Shown here piece after piece: positions 23,051 through 35,430 of a stretch of DNA of 64,000 bases (positions within the stretch are counted from its first letter, which is position 1; each line of letters opens with the position of its first letter). The DNA is from Agapanthus africanus. Lineage: Eukaryota > Streptophyta > Magnoliopsida > Asparagales > Amaryllidaceae. The notes below the pieces were generated by a model. The model did no database searches. It had not been told where the DNA came from and was given only the letters and a program-made list of their open reading frames with translations. A program made the translations under genes and the position numbers. The DNA lies in NCBI GenBank assembly GCA_030015575.1, contig JASDDO010000019.1, forward strand, positions 511,162,986 to 511,226,985. Reading direction: 5' to 3'.

Positions 23051-25605
23051 TTGGAGAGGTGGCAAAGAATTACACGGTTACAGTTGTGAATCTGGATAAT
23101 GGAAGAGGCATTACTAGGAATACCAGAATACCCCATCGGAACATTTCAATGTTTCAGTTTCACTGCGTAATGTTAAAGGAAAACTGATTTCCCGATTAGA
23201 TACTTACTCCAGGGTATGTATTTACCAGGTATGATTCTCACATCTGTATGGTTTTACAGATGATGAGTGGGAGTAAGTTATTGGGAATTGGGTGATTATC
23301 CTCATTATATCGGGATTCGTTGTAATCGGTGATATTTGAGGAAGTCACCTGGGTTGTTTGCCGGTCGGCAAATATTTGGTTTTGAATATCCGCTGTTATG
23401 CACCAATTTCAAATTGATATATCTGTACGTCTATTTTCATAGAGTGAGATATACCTTTCTGAAATTATGTCTACGACATTTACCTATATCAGTGGATGGT
23501 TAGGTAAGGAGCATTAAACAGCGGTGTAATTCTTCTTAACCATAAGTACAGTTTTCAACCTCCGACACACAGTGAATGAGTTATCAGACTCAAGGGACTT
23601 ATACAAAGGATTGTATGTTGTCCAGGGTCCATCAGGACAGAAGGCTTGGTCCTCGTACTATATTCGGTTTACTTATGACTTCTCTAGTTTTTAGACAAGT
23701 GTTTCGCGGAAACACAGGGTTCGAATTTGGAGAAGTTATTGGTATTTGAATAGAGTAGAGAACCAGGTATAGCAAGTATCGGGATTCTTCAAAGAGATCG
23801 AAGATGTAGATACTTGTGTATGGTATTCAGTTGATAGTAATGATAAAGAGATCTTGCTTCTCTTTCAGGTTACTCATAATTGGAAGTATTCCTAAGTTGA
23901 GTAACGCTGATCGGCCTCCTTCCATTTAGTTGACATGCGCTGGGGACAGCTGCATGATTTGAATCTGGTTCAATTAAATCAGTGCCTCTGTTTCTATATT
24001 GGATATAGAACAGTTCATATCTTAACGATGTTAAGGTACGGGGAGTTGTCCGGTTTATGATTAAAACCAGACACTGGACAACTCAAGGCACGTTTCTATA
24101 ATGGCTGTTTGTGGGTTGACCCAGGCTATGACGAGGGTTGACTTTCTACCATCTGGATGAACAATAGCGATATTGTTCTAGACTCGCCACAGTTTTATTA
24201 AAAATGGATTTTTTCAGAAAACAGTAGTGGGAGTATGGTAGAACTGGAAGTGATTCCAGAACCACAAACGATTACTGAAGATTTGATAAGGAACCTAAAG
24301 ATTCAATCAGGATTGACATTCCATTGGCCACTCCGCAGATATGGTGGGTAACTTCAGGCACCCAAGAGGTACTACGGTAGCCTCAAGGACGGTGACAGGG
24401 AAGTTCTTGTTTACCCACAATTGCCATTGCTGTTGTTCCAGGTTACGAGACCCGGCGGGAGGATGAGTATAGCGTCGTTCTAAACCAGTTTTAGAAGTGT
24501 ACATCTATATGACTCTGCCATAGGGTTGTCGTAGTCAGTGGGAGCAGCGGAAGCATTGGTGGACAGGTTGCTTATGTCTATTTATAGACTAAAGCAGATG
24601 TTGCGGAGATAGATCATCTATTTCTGACGTGACAGTCATAGGTTTGACTTCATCAGAATAGGGGATGGATCTGTTGAGAAGGTTGTAGGGTGTGATGTCA
24701 TGGTTTTTGGATGACATACACAGAATAGGAAAAGAAACTCCTATACTACAATCGGTTATACTTTGGTCGTCACACAATTGTTTCTCCACAAAGGAAATGG
24801 ATTTTATATCAGACATACTGGTTACTAGATCTATGGTTTTAGATCTAGATTTGGGTGGTTTCCCAATCAGGGTACTTGACAGCATTCTAAGAGTATTTAG
24901 GATGGACGACTCCTGGCACGGTAGTGTACTTGCAGGTAATGGAGTCACCCTCTCCAAAGGTGTCTTACAGACTAAAGGGGAGAGGGACGTGCATGATTGG
25001 CAGATCACTTGCTCAGGCAATTGAGTCAATCATGAGATGTCAAGTACCACACCAGATGTTGTTCTTGCACTAGATGCAATAAGTTGACATTAATCCAATC
25101 CTGGAGAAACAGTCGGAAGCAGTTTTAGAACATAAGTGGATGTTCTAGGGATATGATAACGACAGCCTCATTCAGGAGACAGTTATCATTCCAGGCTTCC
25201 AAGGTGACATAGACGACAAGGAGGTTCTCAGAGTTATAGTTTTCCTTCTGATGAGGGGCAGTATTTTGGACAGGTGGTCCAAGGCAATACTGAGGGAGGC
25301 ATGGCGCAGGATACTGATTAAGTTCAGTTGACGATACAGTCTAAGAAGTTTGGATTTGGAGTTCATTTATGAGCTATGTCCTATCAGACATCCAGACACA
25401 TTCTAAGACAGGTATTGCTCATTTCGGGAGATGGGTTTTCTCCGCGAACTTGAGATATAGAGAGACATAGAAAGAAACAACTAAGCGGATCCACTCACTG
25501 AGGCTATTCCTCGAACGCAATAGTTCCGCAAACGAGCTTTGTGAGACTGACTAGTAGAGGAGTTGGATGTTCGGTATCACACGGGCTGTGAGTATGCGAC
25601 ATCGC
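23051..25605 (+). pseudogene. element 2 pol remnant
   Basis: Scattered copia pol similarity in the expected order: integrase core start near 23580-23700 (nucleotides matching the HSDVCGPM and YFITF region), near 23720-23820 the region before and around RSDRGGEYL, reverse transcriptase near 24580-24720 (a changed form of KSIYGLKQASRSW followed by the FDFIK region), and RNase H to about 25600 (SRHIL region near 25390). Stops and indels occur throughout, so no open frame of useful length remains. It is more decayed than element 1. Confidence 0.78.
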
Positions 25606-25623
25606 AATAATTAGCCTTGAGTG

Positions 25624-25635
25624 CAAGTGGGAGAT
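25624..25635 (+). other. polypurine tract, element 2
   Basis: CAAGTGGGAGAT immediately before the 3' LTR, unchanged despite the decay of pol next to it, consistent with selection for mobility of the element. Confidence 0.88.
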
Positions 25636-27871
25636 TGTTGGAGATAGTGCCCTCAGAGTCAATTATTAGGTCACAGGTACGTGATTGTAATGATTGAGGG
25701 AGGACCTATCCCGGTAGGACAGTCTTACTCGAGATGATAGTATGCTATCTGGTTTACCTTTATCATCGTGTACTGCTTGAGGTGACCTGACACGTCGCTA
25801 TTACACGTTGATAGAGCCCCTAGGATTCTTGCTTGACCACCAGCAGTATGAGGGCGATCATATAAGTGGGAGCTGGGGGTCTACAAGCTTATCCTTAAAA
25901 GGTCCCTAGTCGTGGGAGTTTCGAGACTGGGCATCGATACTCCATTAGTAGACTAGTGTATACAGTCGAGACCCCGACGAGGGGCGGTGGCCGGTCTCAC
26001 AAGCCACTGGTGTCAGTTGGATCACCTAAGATGTATACAGGTGCTCATTGGGTTATGAGTACACCGGACAGGACTCGTCGGGAACATGCTAGTTGGTCAT
26101 ATACCAGACGTCAGATGGCAGTTCCCTGGTGACATGTGTGCAGGTTAGTTCATCGACCTGGGGATCGTCATTTGTCTCGTGTGAGTTCCCACTGTACTTT
26201 GATTACTACCCTACCACGGCTCAAAGGAGTCGTGCAAACAGGTTTTAGTTGGGTACAGTCCCGAGCCACATGGAGGCAGTGAGCGTATTTTCAGGGGTTC
26301 GTCTCTCCCTGTATTGGGGGTGAGGTCGTGCTGTGTCTAGGAGAGCCATTACACAAAGTCCTTGGCCAAGGCAAGGAGATTTACTGGTAGGTATTCCAGT
26401 AGTATCTCAGGGTGTTCTGGGCTACACTCCGACACGACTTGTACCGCTTTTGGGGGTCTGACTTTTACCAACCCCCTAGGCCCGCCATGCGATACTCATA
26501 GACGAACGGACCGGACTGCACGGATATTGTCACTGACAGGCTCAGTTGGGTGTCGGGGTGAGCTTCCTCATCGACGTCCCATTTGGTCAGTACCTGGTAG
26601 CCCGTCACGTATTGGCTTATACCTCTGACGTGCTAGTGGTTAAATCCACAACCAAGGTGTTGACGAGTCTTTAGAGTCCCCCACATTCAGTTACTCAGCT
26701 TTCGGGCGAAAGGTTATAGAGACCGTATGGAGATATGGCAAGGTCCGATCAGATACGTGCGGTATTGCACGGATCAGGATCGGACAGTTTGTACTATAGG
26801 CCGTATTGGTATATGGCAGGGTTCGATCAGATACGTGCGGTATTGCACGGATCAGGATCGAACAGATATTACTAGCCGGTTTTGGTATAAGCCGGATTCT
26901 AGTATAGTACAGTGGAGATTTTGTCTCATTGCATTTGTATTTCGGTCGAAATACAGATGCGGGTGTGTATGCACAGTATCGGGGTTTTCCTGTAATTTAT
27001 TATAGGACCAGTTTTCTGGAGTTGCCAGTTTGCTTTCCGTTTCGGCCAATTTCCATTGTTCCGTTCATTGGCCGAAGATTGGTGGAGGAGGGTTTATTTG
27101 CATTGTTGCAAATAGGCATTTGTGGAGGGGGTCTTTGCATTTTATCTTATCATGATGGTTTTCATGATGAGCACCATCACTTGACTTCTTCTTCTCATGA
27201 TGGCTTGACTTTTTGAAGCCATCATGCATGAGATGATGGTTGCCTTTGTGTGTTGGATTTGTGGTGATCATTTGATTTCTCCTCATCATTTTTTTGCTTT
27301 CCAACCACCCCCCTTGTCTTGGTTTTTCTCTCTCCAATCACACTTGGAAATGGGGGGCCGGCCACTTTTGGTGGGATGAGAAAATTGCTTCTCTTTTGAG
27401 TGGGGAAAAATTGTTATTCTCATTCTTTTAGTATGCTACATTTTTCCCACCTCTCTCCAAGTTCTTCTTCCTCCACAAAAGGGCAACTCCATAATCCCAA
27501 ATGAGACATGTAATCCACATTATATTCTACAGCATATCTTGGGCACGTCGAGTAGCCGGCTTCGTGCCCGAGTTGCCTCGGCATTGAGGTGGGAGCCCGT
27601 AAACATAGTAGGCGATGTGGTGCACTTCCGGCGACGAGGAGGAGACGGGACTTTTCCGCAGGAGATCGGGACCATGACGAGAAGACCGGAGGACTTGGAT
27701 CGTCGGTATATCTCTAACCCATCTTCTAGTTAGCTTAGACTTGTTAATGGTTACGATCCGGGTGTTTAGTGCGCGGTGGTGCCGGTTTGCTAAGTCCGCA
27801 AAATTTAAGTTTTTCACCGCTTCCGCATTCCGGCGTCGGATTGACGGCCGGGGCGCCGCCGTGCACTTACA
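25636..27871 (+). repeat. 3' LTR of element 2
   Basis: 2236 bp, the same length as 17664-19899 and almost identical. Ends ACTTACA, followed by AAACC. Confidence 0.96.
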
Positions 27872-28442
27872 AAACCTGTTTGCATGACTCCTTTGAGCCG
27901 TGGTAGGGTAGTAATCAAAGCACAGTAGGAACACACACGAGACAAATGATTACCTCAGGTTGACAGAATATCTGCATACATGTCACCAGAGAACTGCTAT
28001 CTGACGCTAGGTATAATACCATCTATTCAGTCATCGGTATGTCCGGTGAACTCACACCCGGTGAGCATCTGTATACAATCTTAGGTGCACATCACCAATG
28101 GCTGCGGGACCAATTCATCGCCCCTCGTTAGGGTCTAGATATGTATACACTAGTTTACTCTAGAGTATCGATGCCTAGTCTCAATACTCATATGACCAGG
28201 GACATTTAAGGATGTGCCTATTGACCACCCAGCTCCCACAAGTATGACTGCCAGTAGTCAGGAAAATATCCTACGGGCTTTATCAACATGTACACAATAT
28301 ATGAAATGCAAAGTAAAATATATCACATGTTAAGATAAAGACAAACCAAATAACGTACTATCATATCGAGCAAGATTGTCCTGTTTATACGTATCCCTAG
28401 CATCCTATACAATGAAGGCCTCTAGGGCATATATATCTAACA
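27872..28442 (-). repeat. copia B 3' LTR, fragment 3 of 3
   Basis: Continuation of 17201-17663 after element 2; on the minus strand the LTR starts at 28442 with TGTTAGATATATATGCC. It is clearly diverged from the B 5' LTR at 31211-33309, more than expected for a simple young LTR pair, so B is old or recombinant. Confidence 0.82.
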
Positions 28443-28912
28443 AGAACAACATCAACATACTGCGCGTTCTCCATGGTCCATCCGAGGCCCTAAAGTTCTT
28501 CAATAAGAGCTATCATCTTCAAGACATGATCACCTACTGATGTGCCGGTAGCCATTCTCATCTGAAACAGCTTTCTAGATGCCTTGTAGCGCAGGGTTCG
28601 AGATTGCTCTCCATACAACTCCTTTGTATACAGAAAGATGGATTGAACATCCATCTTCTCGTACTGCTTCCGATGTACATTATCCATCGAAGCTAACGTG
28701 AGGCATTTGGCTATGACACAATCGGTATCCCATGTCTTGCAGATCTCGTTATCCGAAACAGAAGATTCAGGGCCTGGGATGGGAGGGGCTGGGGCAGTGA
28801 GGACATATGATACCTTATCATATGTACGGGCAATGTTTATGTTCCTCAGCCAGTCATTATAATTTGGTCCCGTCAGTTTATTTTTCTCTAATAGAAGCTT
28901 AAGTCCAGTCAT
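28443..28912 (-). pseudogene. copia B gag, truncated by fusion to its LTR
   Basis: The ATG at 28912 opens MTGLKLLLEKNKLTGPNYND, the N-terminal capsid part of copia gag. An in-frame TAG at 28492-28490 follows IALIEEL. Similarity then continues in frame (GLGWTMENAQYVDVVL) to 28443, where the sequence passes straight into the LTR start. The rest of gag, all of pol and the polypurine tract are missing, so B is a large internal deletion derivative. Full-length gag in element 4 is more than twice as long. Confidence 0.85.
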
Positions 28913-29347
28913 GGTATCTGCCTTTAGGAGAGAGAAAAGAATACACTAAGCGAAAGCTCTTGCAAAGATTAGATTGGTTATTATCTAATCTAATCGATGT
29001 CTTCCACTGCTTTTATCAAATTTTCCTTCAAACCTTAAAAAGAAAATTAGCCAGGATTAATTACATTCTACAAGTTCGCTAATCGGTCAGCCAGGCCAGT
29101 GTCGGTACTTAGAGAGAGGTTCCCCGTGCTTTCGCACGGACCTAATTAAAGTAACCTAGTTTTCCCAGAGGCATAACCTCGTTGACACCTTTCTAGACAA
29201 CTAATGGGTTAGCTAATTATAAAGTGCAAAACTCTCCTGGGAGTAACTCTTACTCACAGTGGGATATCCAACTATCATATAGAAGGTATGCAATCTCATT
29301 GCAAATTTCAACTCTTGAAACTCCCGATATGGTTTTCACCCCTACCA

Positions 29348-29553
29348 GCTTATGACCTTAGCTATGGTCAACATATCATAAGCAATAGTCAAGTTCTACT
29401 CGTCATTTCGTGATTAATTAGACCCATTCACATGACCCTTGACTATGATCAACATAATCACATGAATGTCCTAACTAATCGCATCATATGCTGTGTAGGA
29501 AGACATCACTTAGCTACCGTACACTACGCCTTAACTATGATCAACATACGTAG
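29348..29553 (-). other. triple hairpin array, element B
   Basis: In sense order: 29553-29524 (CTACG/CGTAG), 29464-29431 (CATG/CATG, weakest) and 29383-29348 (GCTTATGA/TCATAAGC). Core of the first is TGTTGATCATAGTTAAGG; the third has small differences. Confidence 0.7.
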
Positions 29554-29842
29554 CACGAATACTAAGTACTCTATTTCGTAAAATGAAGGAGAGTTGCGGA
29601 TGGTTTTTAAGAAAACCTTTAATGCTTTGAACTTGATCTCGTTGTAGAATCAAATTGTTTTAAAAGGAGCGACTTAAACTCCGTATTTTTAAAACTTGCT
29701 TTTTCATAAAAAGGTCGAGTGGGTTTCAAATTCGATTATATAACATCTTTTAGGTTTCCTTTCCTTTACATTAATCTCATTAATGTAGTCCCATCATTTA
29801 AGTCCTTAAGCATCACAGAAAGAAACGAAAACAGAACGTACG

Positions 29843-29942
29843 CTTATGTCATCCGCATTCCCCACAGTGGCCCGTTATGCACCGTTACGTTACTTAACTA
29901 ACGGAATAGCGGGGCAGGACTAGCACGGATACAAAACATAAG
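29843..29942 (-). other. conserved leader domain, element B
   Basis: Arms CATAAG (29937-29942) and CTTATG (29843-29848) on the plus strand close the same roughly 100-nt block as in the sister elements. Confidence 0.68.
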
Positions 29943-31196
29943 AAACGTTTATTATATATTATATATATAATAACATTCGTCTCAGAAATTAATTTGATCT
30001 CATCACAGAACATCGCAGCAGAATCAGATATATGAATGCATAAGATATACTAGGTAGTCCTCATTTTAAATTAAGCCAATTATAAAAAATACGGATTCCA
30101 CGGTCGTGACGAATAGCCAAGCCCACACCCCTAGACCCCTACGAGTGCGGCAAGAAACCCTGCCAATTCTAGAGTTAGGAGACCCGGTCTCGACTCCTCG
30201 AGATGATCTCCCACTGGACCCTAGAACTCGGTTACTTGTGCTCCCCTCCTTGGGTCTAACCTAATGCGGAAAAGTAAATAATATACATCAATGGCGACAT
30301 CATCCTTAACCCGGAAGTGTCCTAATAAAAGAATATTACATAAAATGTATTTTACATGAATGAAAGGAAAAACTCTCATCTCACATAAAACCCCCAGGCT
30401 ATTCATTCACGACGATCATATACACTATATCAACAAAGAAACAAAATAATCATTACAGATCATCAACGTAAGTAAATATGCATATTACCAACGTCGTCGA
30501 CGTATAGCAACGAAATTGGAAAAGCACATATTACACTTATGGTCGCAGAATAAAATATAAAACTACAACATTTAGAATCCGCACAACACTTAGACATCGC
30601 AAACCCGGAATATCTCATATTCCGGCTTTCATGCCTAACAATGTAGATCTTACATTTGGGTCTCAAAAATGAAAACACTTTTTCAAAAGAAATCGGTTAA
30701 TCCAACAAGATTCCCGATTCCGACCGAGGCCGAAATGTTAGATTTACAAGAAACCAATTAATTTTCTCGAAACTAATTAGTGTAGATTCCAAATATTGTA
30801 TCACATTCATAAAAACTAGGCGATGTTAAACATTTCGATCGATCTATCAAAACCCACATTTCTCAGAGACCTCAACACTTGAGAAAGATTAAAAAATAAA
30901 CAGATAGTGCCATTAGCACATACAGACCAGCACAAGAAGGCACGTCCCTGGCCTCACCAACGGCGCCGCGGAACTGCCGCCAAAAGCATGGTTTGGCCTC
31001 GGTTCTGCGGTCGTTAGGTCGAGTTAGGGGATCGTATTTCTTGGGGGTCGACACAATACCCTTCACTATTTTCTGCATATTTTTAAACCCAAAAATTCCA
31101 ACTTTTGAAAAATTTCCAAAGAGCATCTAATGCGTAGGTATCGATGTTCGATCGAACACTTTAACGTCGTCTAGGTCACGTCTAATACTCTAACTT

Positions 31197-31209
31197 GGCT
31201 CTGATACCA
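31197..31209 (-). other. primer-binding site, element B
   Basis: TGGTATCAGAGCC on the minus strand, one base inside the LTR. Confidence 0.92.
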
Positions 31210-31210
31210 C

Positions 31211-33209
31211 TGTTGGGGTTTGCCTAGCACCCTCACTAGGTTTTAACAAGCATTAAGGTTGCAACTTTAAAAATCTCGGATGCTAACCAGCCCGAACCTA
31301 GAATCGAACTAGAGGATTAGGCGTAAAAGCTAACAAGTGTCACATACAAGTATGTGTCTAACACTAAGAGAAAAGGAATACAACCTTTGTAGACCTCTCC
31401 TCCTTGTCTTTAGCTCCGTGTAGATGGCCTTGACTCCTTGGTTCCACTCAAAGTTTGAACACGTCCGCTTGATGCCTTCGAAGTCCCCGATAATCCACCA
31501 CGGAGTTCCTTTACTCAAGCTCCTTGCTTCACTTGACCTAAGTGGAAGTGTGGAAAACAACCTATACAAGTGGGGTAGACTAGTATAGATTGATGAAGTG
31601 GGTAATAATCTCACTAATAAACCTTTCTTTTTCTTTCTCTTTTCTCACTAGAAAATGGTAGAGAGCTTTGAGGAAAAAGGAGATGGGGATGGCTTAGCTT
31701 GAGCTCTAGAAAAATAAACACAAGAATAATGATAATGATAATGGGAGAGTCAAACTCACTCTTAACCAAACCATGAAAATATCTTGATATTTTTAGTAGT
31801 TGATTTAGTGGAGGATTAGAAATGAAACCATGGTTACTAAAGATATTTTAAAAAGTGTGTAGAAACAAAATATCAACCATGGATTTATTCCTAATTTCCA
31901 TTAACTCAATAATTAAAATATCACAAATGTTTCCATGTGAGTCTTGCATAGCCATCTCCAATGTATCATCAACCATGACACATGTATACATGCATGTGTG
32001 CATACATATCAATATAAACATACAGACATGCATGCATACAAATGAAGAAAGGATTTAATAATGAGCTAATGGTAATATTATATTAAATCAACACTTGATT
32101 TAATAATCCGGTCATATCACATACGACCAGACCTATAGAAAATGCCAGATAATAATACGGTATCATATACTCGTATTTAATCAAGCTCCCATGCATATCC
32201 CCATATACGCCCCACATCGTTTCGTATGAGCTCGGAAACCCCTTTGTGGGACTCTGAGACTCGTCAATACGCTAGCAATGGGTAGTGATCATATCAGATA
32301 CCAACAAACCGTCAGCGCTACTTGCTGCACGTAACGGCTCCCAGGTATTGAGCGAACAAAAGATCAACAAGCGAACTTGTCCAAACTCCCGTAGAGCCAA
32401 CTAGAAACACTTACCGTACAGTCCGGTCTCTTCGTCAATTATGTTTTATATCGAGTCTGGGGATGGTATCGTCGACCCCAATAACTCAATAAGTCATGCC
32501 GATGTATGGCCTATAACAGATCGAGAAACTACTGATAACACTTATCAGTAAATCTCATCAGCCCTGACCAGGGACTTTCAGTTATAGCCAATCACGCAAA
32601 GCACAACATCAACCCCCAATACTGGGAGAGACGAAACCCCTCCCATCGCTCATTGCCTCCATGTGTCTCGGGACTGTACGAAAAAACCACTTGTTTGCAC
32701 GACTAAGTAGAGCCGTGGTAGGGTAGAAATCAAAGTATAGTGGGAGAACACACAAGACTCTATGACGATCTTGGGTCTACAGACTAATATGTACAAGTGT
32801 CATCTGAGAACTTCTATCTGACGATAGATATAGTACCATATAGGAGTTCTCGGTGAGTCCGTTCAGTATACCCTGTCTCCACTGAGCACCTGTATACAAT
32901 CTTTGATGTCAAACACCAATGGATATGGGATCATCCATCGCCCATCAAATGGGTCAAGAAACGTATACGCTAGTCTACTCTGGAATATCGATGCCCCGTC
33001 TCGATTCACCCACGACTATGAACATTTAAGGATACTCTTATAGACTAGTCATGCCCCACTAGTATGATCTGCATCATAATCATAATAGTCAAGCGGATAT
33101 CCTAAGAGCTTTATCAACATGTACCAAATGAATAGTATACACAATTAAGTGAACATGTTAAGATAAAGAGTAACCAGATAGCATACTATTATGTCGAGCG
33201 AGAAAGCCC

Positions 33210-33258
<49 letters not shown>

Positions 33259-33309
33259 CCAAGAATCCAATATCAAATAATAGCCTATAGGGCATACATA
33301 TATCCAACA
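31211..33309 (-). repeat. 5' LTR of copia B
   Basis: 2099 bp; the plus strand begins TGTTGGGGTT and ends TATCCAACA. It includes a composite inverted repeat (CCATGGTT and GATATTTT at 31828-31849 against AAAATATC and AACCATGG at 31867-31882) and a TA microsatellite near 33213-33252. It was inserted into a plus-strand LTR of the same family, which resumes at 33310. Confidence 0.9.
33213..33252. repeat. TA dinucleotide microsatellite
   Basis: About twenty TA units inside the B LTR, next to the LTR end. Confidence 0.95.
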
Positions 33310-34375
33310 GTCCCCGGCCAGGGATGATGAGATTTACTGATAAGTGTTATCAGTAGTTTCTCGACCTGTTATAGGCCATACATCGGCATGACTTATTGAG
33401 TTATTAGGGCTCGACAATACCATCCCTAGACTCAATATGCAACATATCAAAAAAACAGACCGGACTGTACGGTAAGTGTTGCTGGTTGGCTCTACGGGAG
33501 TTTGGATAAGTTCGCTTGTTGTTCTTCTGTTCGCTCAATACATGGGTAGCTGTTACGTGCAGCTAGTACCGCTGACGGTTTGTAGGTACCTGATATGATC
33601 ACTGCCTACTGCTACCGTATTGACGAGTCTTAGAGTCCAACATAAGGGTTTCCGAGCTCAGGCGAAACGAAGTGGGGGCACATATGGAGATATGTGCGGG
33701 AGCTTGATTAAATACGAGTATATGATACCGTATTTTAATCTGGTGTTTTCTATTAGTCGGGTTATATGTGATATGACTGTATTATTAAATCATGTTTTGA
33801 ATTAATATAATGACTAATTGCTCATTTATAATTCCTTTCCTTATTTATGCATGTATGTATGTATATTCATATGGATATATATATACATACATGTGTGCAT
33901 GTATCATGGTGGATGATACATTGGACATGTCTATGCTAGACTCACATGGAAGTATATTAGATATTTAATGATTTTGAGAAAATGGAAATTGAATAATGAA
34001 GTCATAGTTCTACACTCTTCCTAAAATATCCCACTAACCATGGTTCATTATATCTGCTAACTCACTATTATAAAATATCTAAGATATTTTCCATTGCTCG
34101 ATATATTATTGTGAGTGTGACTCTTTCTCTCTCTTAATCTCAAGCTTAGCCATTAGTTCATCCTCTTCCTCCTAGCTCTCTACCCTTTTTCAAGAGAGTA
34201 AAAAGAGAAAGAAAAGAAAGATTTAATAGTAAGAAAAATCCCACTTCATCAATCTATATTAGTCTAGCACACTTGTATAGGTTGTTTGTCTCACTTCTAC
34301 TTAGTTCAAGTGAAGCAAGAGCTTGAGTGTGAGGAACTCCGGATGGATCATCGTAGACACGAAAGGCTTCAAGCG
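33310..34375 (+). repeat. plus-strand copia LTR fragment hosting B and C
   Basis: LTR sequence in the opposite orientation to, and clearly homologous with, 31466-32600 (shared motifs such as AGACCGGACTGTACGGTAAG). It starts abruptly at the B boundary and ends at AAGCG, where LTR C begins. Its left part should lie beyond the left window edge, its right part beyond C. No coding content. Confidence 0.8.
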
Positions 34376-35430
34376 TGTAAGTCTATGGTAGCGCCCCGGC
34401 CGTCGATCCAAAGCCAAAATGCGGAAACAAAAACTTTTCGTAAACTTGAAACTGGCGCTAACGCAGACTTTAATCCGGATCGAACCATTAACATTAAACT
34501 AGCAATCTAAAGAGGGTTAGAAAAGCTATACCGATCGATCTGTGTCCTTCGGTCTTTAGCCACCATCTTTAGCTCCTTGGGGCATCTCCGATCTCGCTCG
34601 ATCTCCAATCTCCTCGTCAGAATGGGCACCACATCGATGAATCCTTTTACGGGCTCCCGCTTCGAATCGAAGCAACTCGGACACGAAGTTTGCTAGCCGA
34701 CGTGTCCAAAGTGAAGTAGAGAATCTGTGTGATAACTTTTTCTCTTGACACTCTAGGATTCTCAACACATGAGATGGTTAGAGTGGAGGTAGAAGATGAT
34801 GCCATGGTGGATGTTGTGAGCTAAAGGAAGAAGAAGAAGAAAATGCTCTTTCCTTTTTGTGTTACTGTGTTAAGATGGAGAATAATGAAAGATCTAGAAT
34901 AAATCAAGAGCAATCCCAAGCCTAACATGGCCGCCCTCTCTCTCTCCAAGCATCATATCAACACAACAATCAATCATAAAATGTGACATTTGCACAAATA
35001 ATGATACCATGAGTCACTAGATTGCATATGCTATATTTAATGCACCTCATGATGAATTCCCCTCACAATTTCCACAAGAAAACATTAATCCAAATGTTTG
35101 CAATAATAAAAAGATATGGCAACATCAAAAGTAAACTCGTGACGGATCACAAGGATACACCTCACCTGTATTACATACCTGCATCCGCATTCCGACTGAA
35201 TGCAAATGCTATGAGACTAAAGTAATCCAACAAATCTAATACTAGGATCCGGCATAAACCAAAGCCCACTAGTATGATCCGTCCGATCATGATCCGTGCA
35301 CTACTGCACGTATATGATCGAACCCTGCCATAATATCATACGGACACTACAACGTTTCGCCTGAAACTTGAGAAACTGTCTGTGGAGGACTCTAAAGACT
35401 CGTCAATACAATGGCTGCGGATTTAACCAC
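34376..35430 (-). repeat. truncated copia LTR C
   Basis: On the plus strand begins TGTAAGTCTATGGTAGCGCC, closely resembling the inverted end of the element 2 LTR, and continues through the shared LTR core to ATTTAACCAC near 35430. There the homology stops inside the LTR and gypsy coding sequence begins. One LTR end and any internal region are missing. Confidence 0.8.

Larger units (their letters stand above)
17664..27871 (+). mobile_element. Ty1/copia element 2, complete, non-autonomous, very young
   Basis: Complete element with LTRs 17664-19899 and 25636-27871, both 2236 bp and differing by only about a dozen substitutions by eye. It is flanked by AAACC (17659-17663 and 27872-27876). The interior has a primer site, a leader, a duplicated block of unknown origin where gag should be, and a pol reduced to scattered similarity with no long open frame. 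Fresh LTRs around an ancient-looking interior are the mark of a non-autonomous lineage. Confidence 0.96.
28913..31196 (-). other. copia B untranslated leader
   Basis: About 2.3 kb on the minus strand: closed domain (29843-29942), hairpin array (29348-29553), a CCGTGC/GCACGG hairpin with a GAAA loop (29124-29139) and a pyrimidine tract with CAG just before gag. No conserved frame. Confidence 0.8.

Noticed and set aside
24589-25029. Minus-strand open frame of 146 codons in element 2
   Set aside because: Antisense to a decayed plus-strand pol; length can arise by chance and no motif is seen.
31466-34375. Inverted LTR arms as a designed hairpin locus
   Set aside because: Explained by B inserting in opposite orientation into a related LTR; kept only as a small-RNA possibility.
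35411-35430. ATG at 35411 as a real gypsy gene start
   Set aside because: The first codons come from LTR C; gypsy pol would start kilobases upstream.
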